Below are positions 40,230-40,303 of a DNA stretch of 40,303 nucleotides, piece after piece; positions within the stretch are counted from its first letter, which is position 1; every line of letters begins with the position of its first letter. The notes under the pieces are model-generated. The model saw only the letters and a program-made list of their open reading frames with translations. It was not told the origin of the DNA and searched no databases. Source of the stretch: an uncultured Bacilli bacterium (GTDB taxonomy: Bacteria > Bacillota_I > Bacilli_A > RF39 > UBA660); assembly GCA_934131175.1 (NCBI GenBank), contig CAKOZD010000016.1, positions 1-40,303 of the forward strand, written 5' to 3'. A program made the position numbers and the translations under genes.

Positions 40230-40303
40230 TTACTCTTCCTCTAATGCAGTTATTTCTTCTTCTGTTAGATTAGTAAGCTCAGATATTAAAGATTTATCCA
40301 TTT
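40230..40303 (-). CDS. Rpn-family nuclease/transposase, C-terminal end (cut by window edge)
   Basis: The visible 24 codons encode MDKSLISELTNLTEEEIT to LEEE and a TAA stop, the same as the end of the Rpn remnant at 28528-29010, with one silent base change. The terminator hairpin after it is also shared. The gene continues past the right edge on the minus strand. Whether it is complete cannot be seen. With the remnant on the left, Rpn copies bracket the integrase-DGR island. Confidence 0.75.
   Translation of the reverse strand, partial: MDKSLISELTNLTEEEITALEEE

Noticed and set aside
1..40303. Mycoplasma-type genetic code (TGA as Trp)
   Set aside because: TGA works as a stop at several gene ends with ATGA overlaps (for example 536-538 and 12959-12961), and conserved tryptophans are TGG.

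Overview
The window reads as chromosome from a very AT-rich, low-GC Gram-positive-type anaerobe. Coding is dense, ribosome binding sites are strong AGGAGG types, and many genes start with TTG or GTG. The gene set (NrdDG anaerobic ribonucleotide reductase, CIRCE-controlled Hsp20, SipW/TasA-type secretion, Alg13/Alg14-type capsule genes) suggests an uncultured gut Bacilli/Firmicutes lineage. TGA is used as a stop and tryptophan is TGG, so this is the standard bacterial code, not the mycoplasma one. I saw no rRNA, tRNA or CRISPR array. Almost everything lies on the minus strand.

Left part (1 to 9.2 kb): a nucleotide-metabolism operon (nrdD, nrdG, a deoxyribosyltransferase-like gene, dut) is divergent from a Crp/Fnr-type regulator, and a 16-bp palindrome sits between them. 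Next come an unknown membrane-anchored protein, a SUFU-domain protein with a nitroreductase, an XRE-membrane regulator with a secreted protein, and an unknown cytosolic protein.

Middle part (9.3 to 28.5 kb): a redox cluster (cupin, carboxymuconolactone decarboxylase, two flavodoxins and a decayed third copy), a Fur-family regulator with a metal permease behind its own palindrome, Hsp20 behind CIRCE, a DUF2130 protein, a GH13 amylase, a polysaccharide polymerase with an Alg13/Alg14-type glycosyltransferase pair, a surface protein, a copper-handling operon (HMA-SafE-cupredoxin fusion, CopA, CopZ, FtrD-like lipoprotein), an XRE-membrane regulator and gpmI.

Right part (28.5 to 40.3 kb) is the accessory region and the main result. 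It is a complete diversity-generating retroelement (DGR) coupled to a TasA-like surface-fibre operon. In transcription order (minus strand) it holds: a TasA-like subunit; a SipW-type signal peptidase fused to a polytopic membrane domain; a membrane protein; a fixed C-type-lectin-like paralog; the 912-residue diversified protein (SipW-type signal, TasA-like domain, Ig-like region, C-type-lectin-like domain with the variable region VR); two tandem template repeats (TR2, TR1); avd; a small membrane protein; the DGR reverse transcriptase (IGNETSQ and YMDD motifs); and a MutS-like accessory protein. TR2 and VR differ at 20 of 111 positions, and all 20 are adenines of TR2 on the coding strand. TR1 encodes a similar cassette one codon shorter, cannot be the donor of this VR, and probably serves a target outside the window. 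A tyrosine recombinase flanked by direct and inverted repeats, and Rpn-type nuclease remnants at both edges, suggest that this region is mobile. My inference is that the island makes a cell-surface fibre carrying a hypervariable binding domain.
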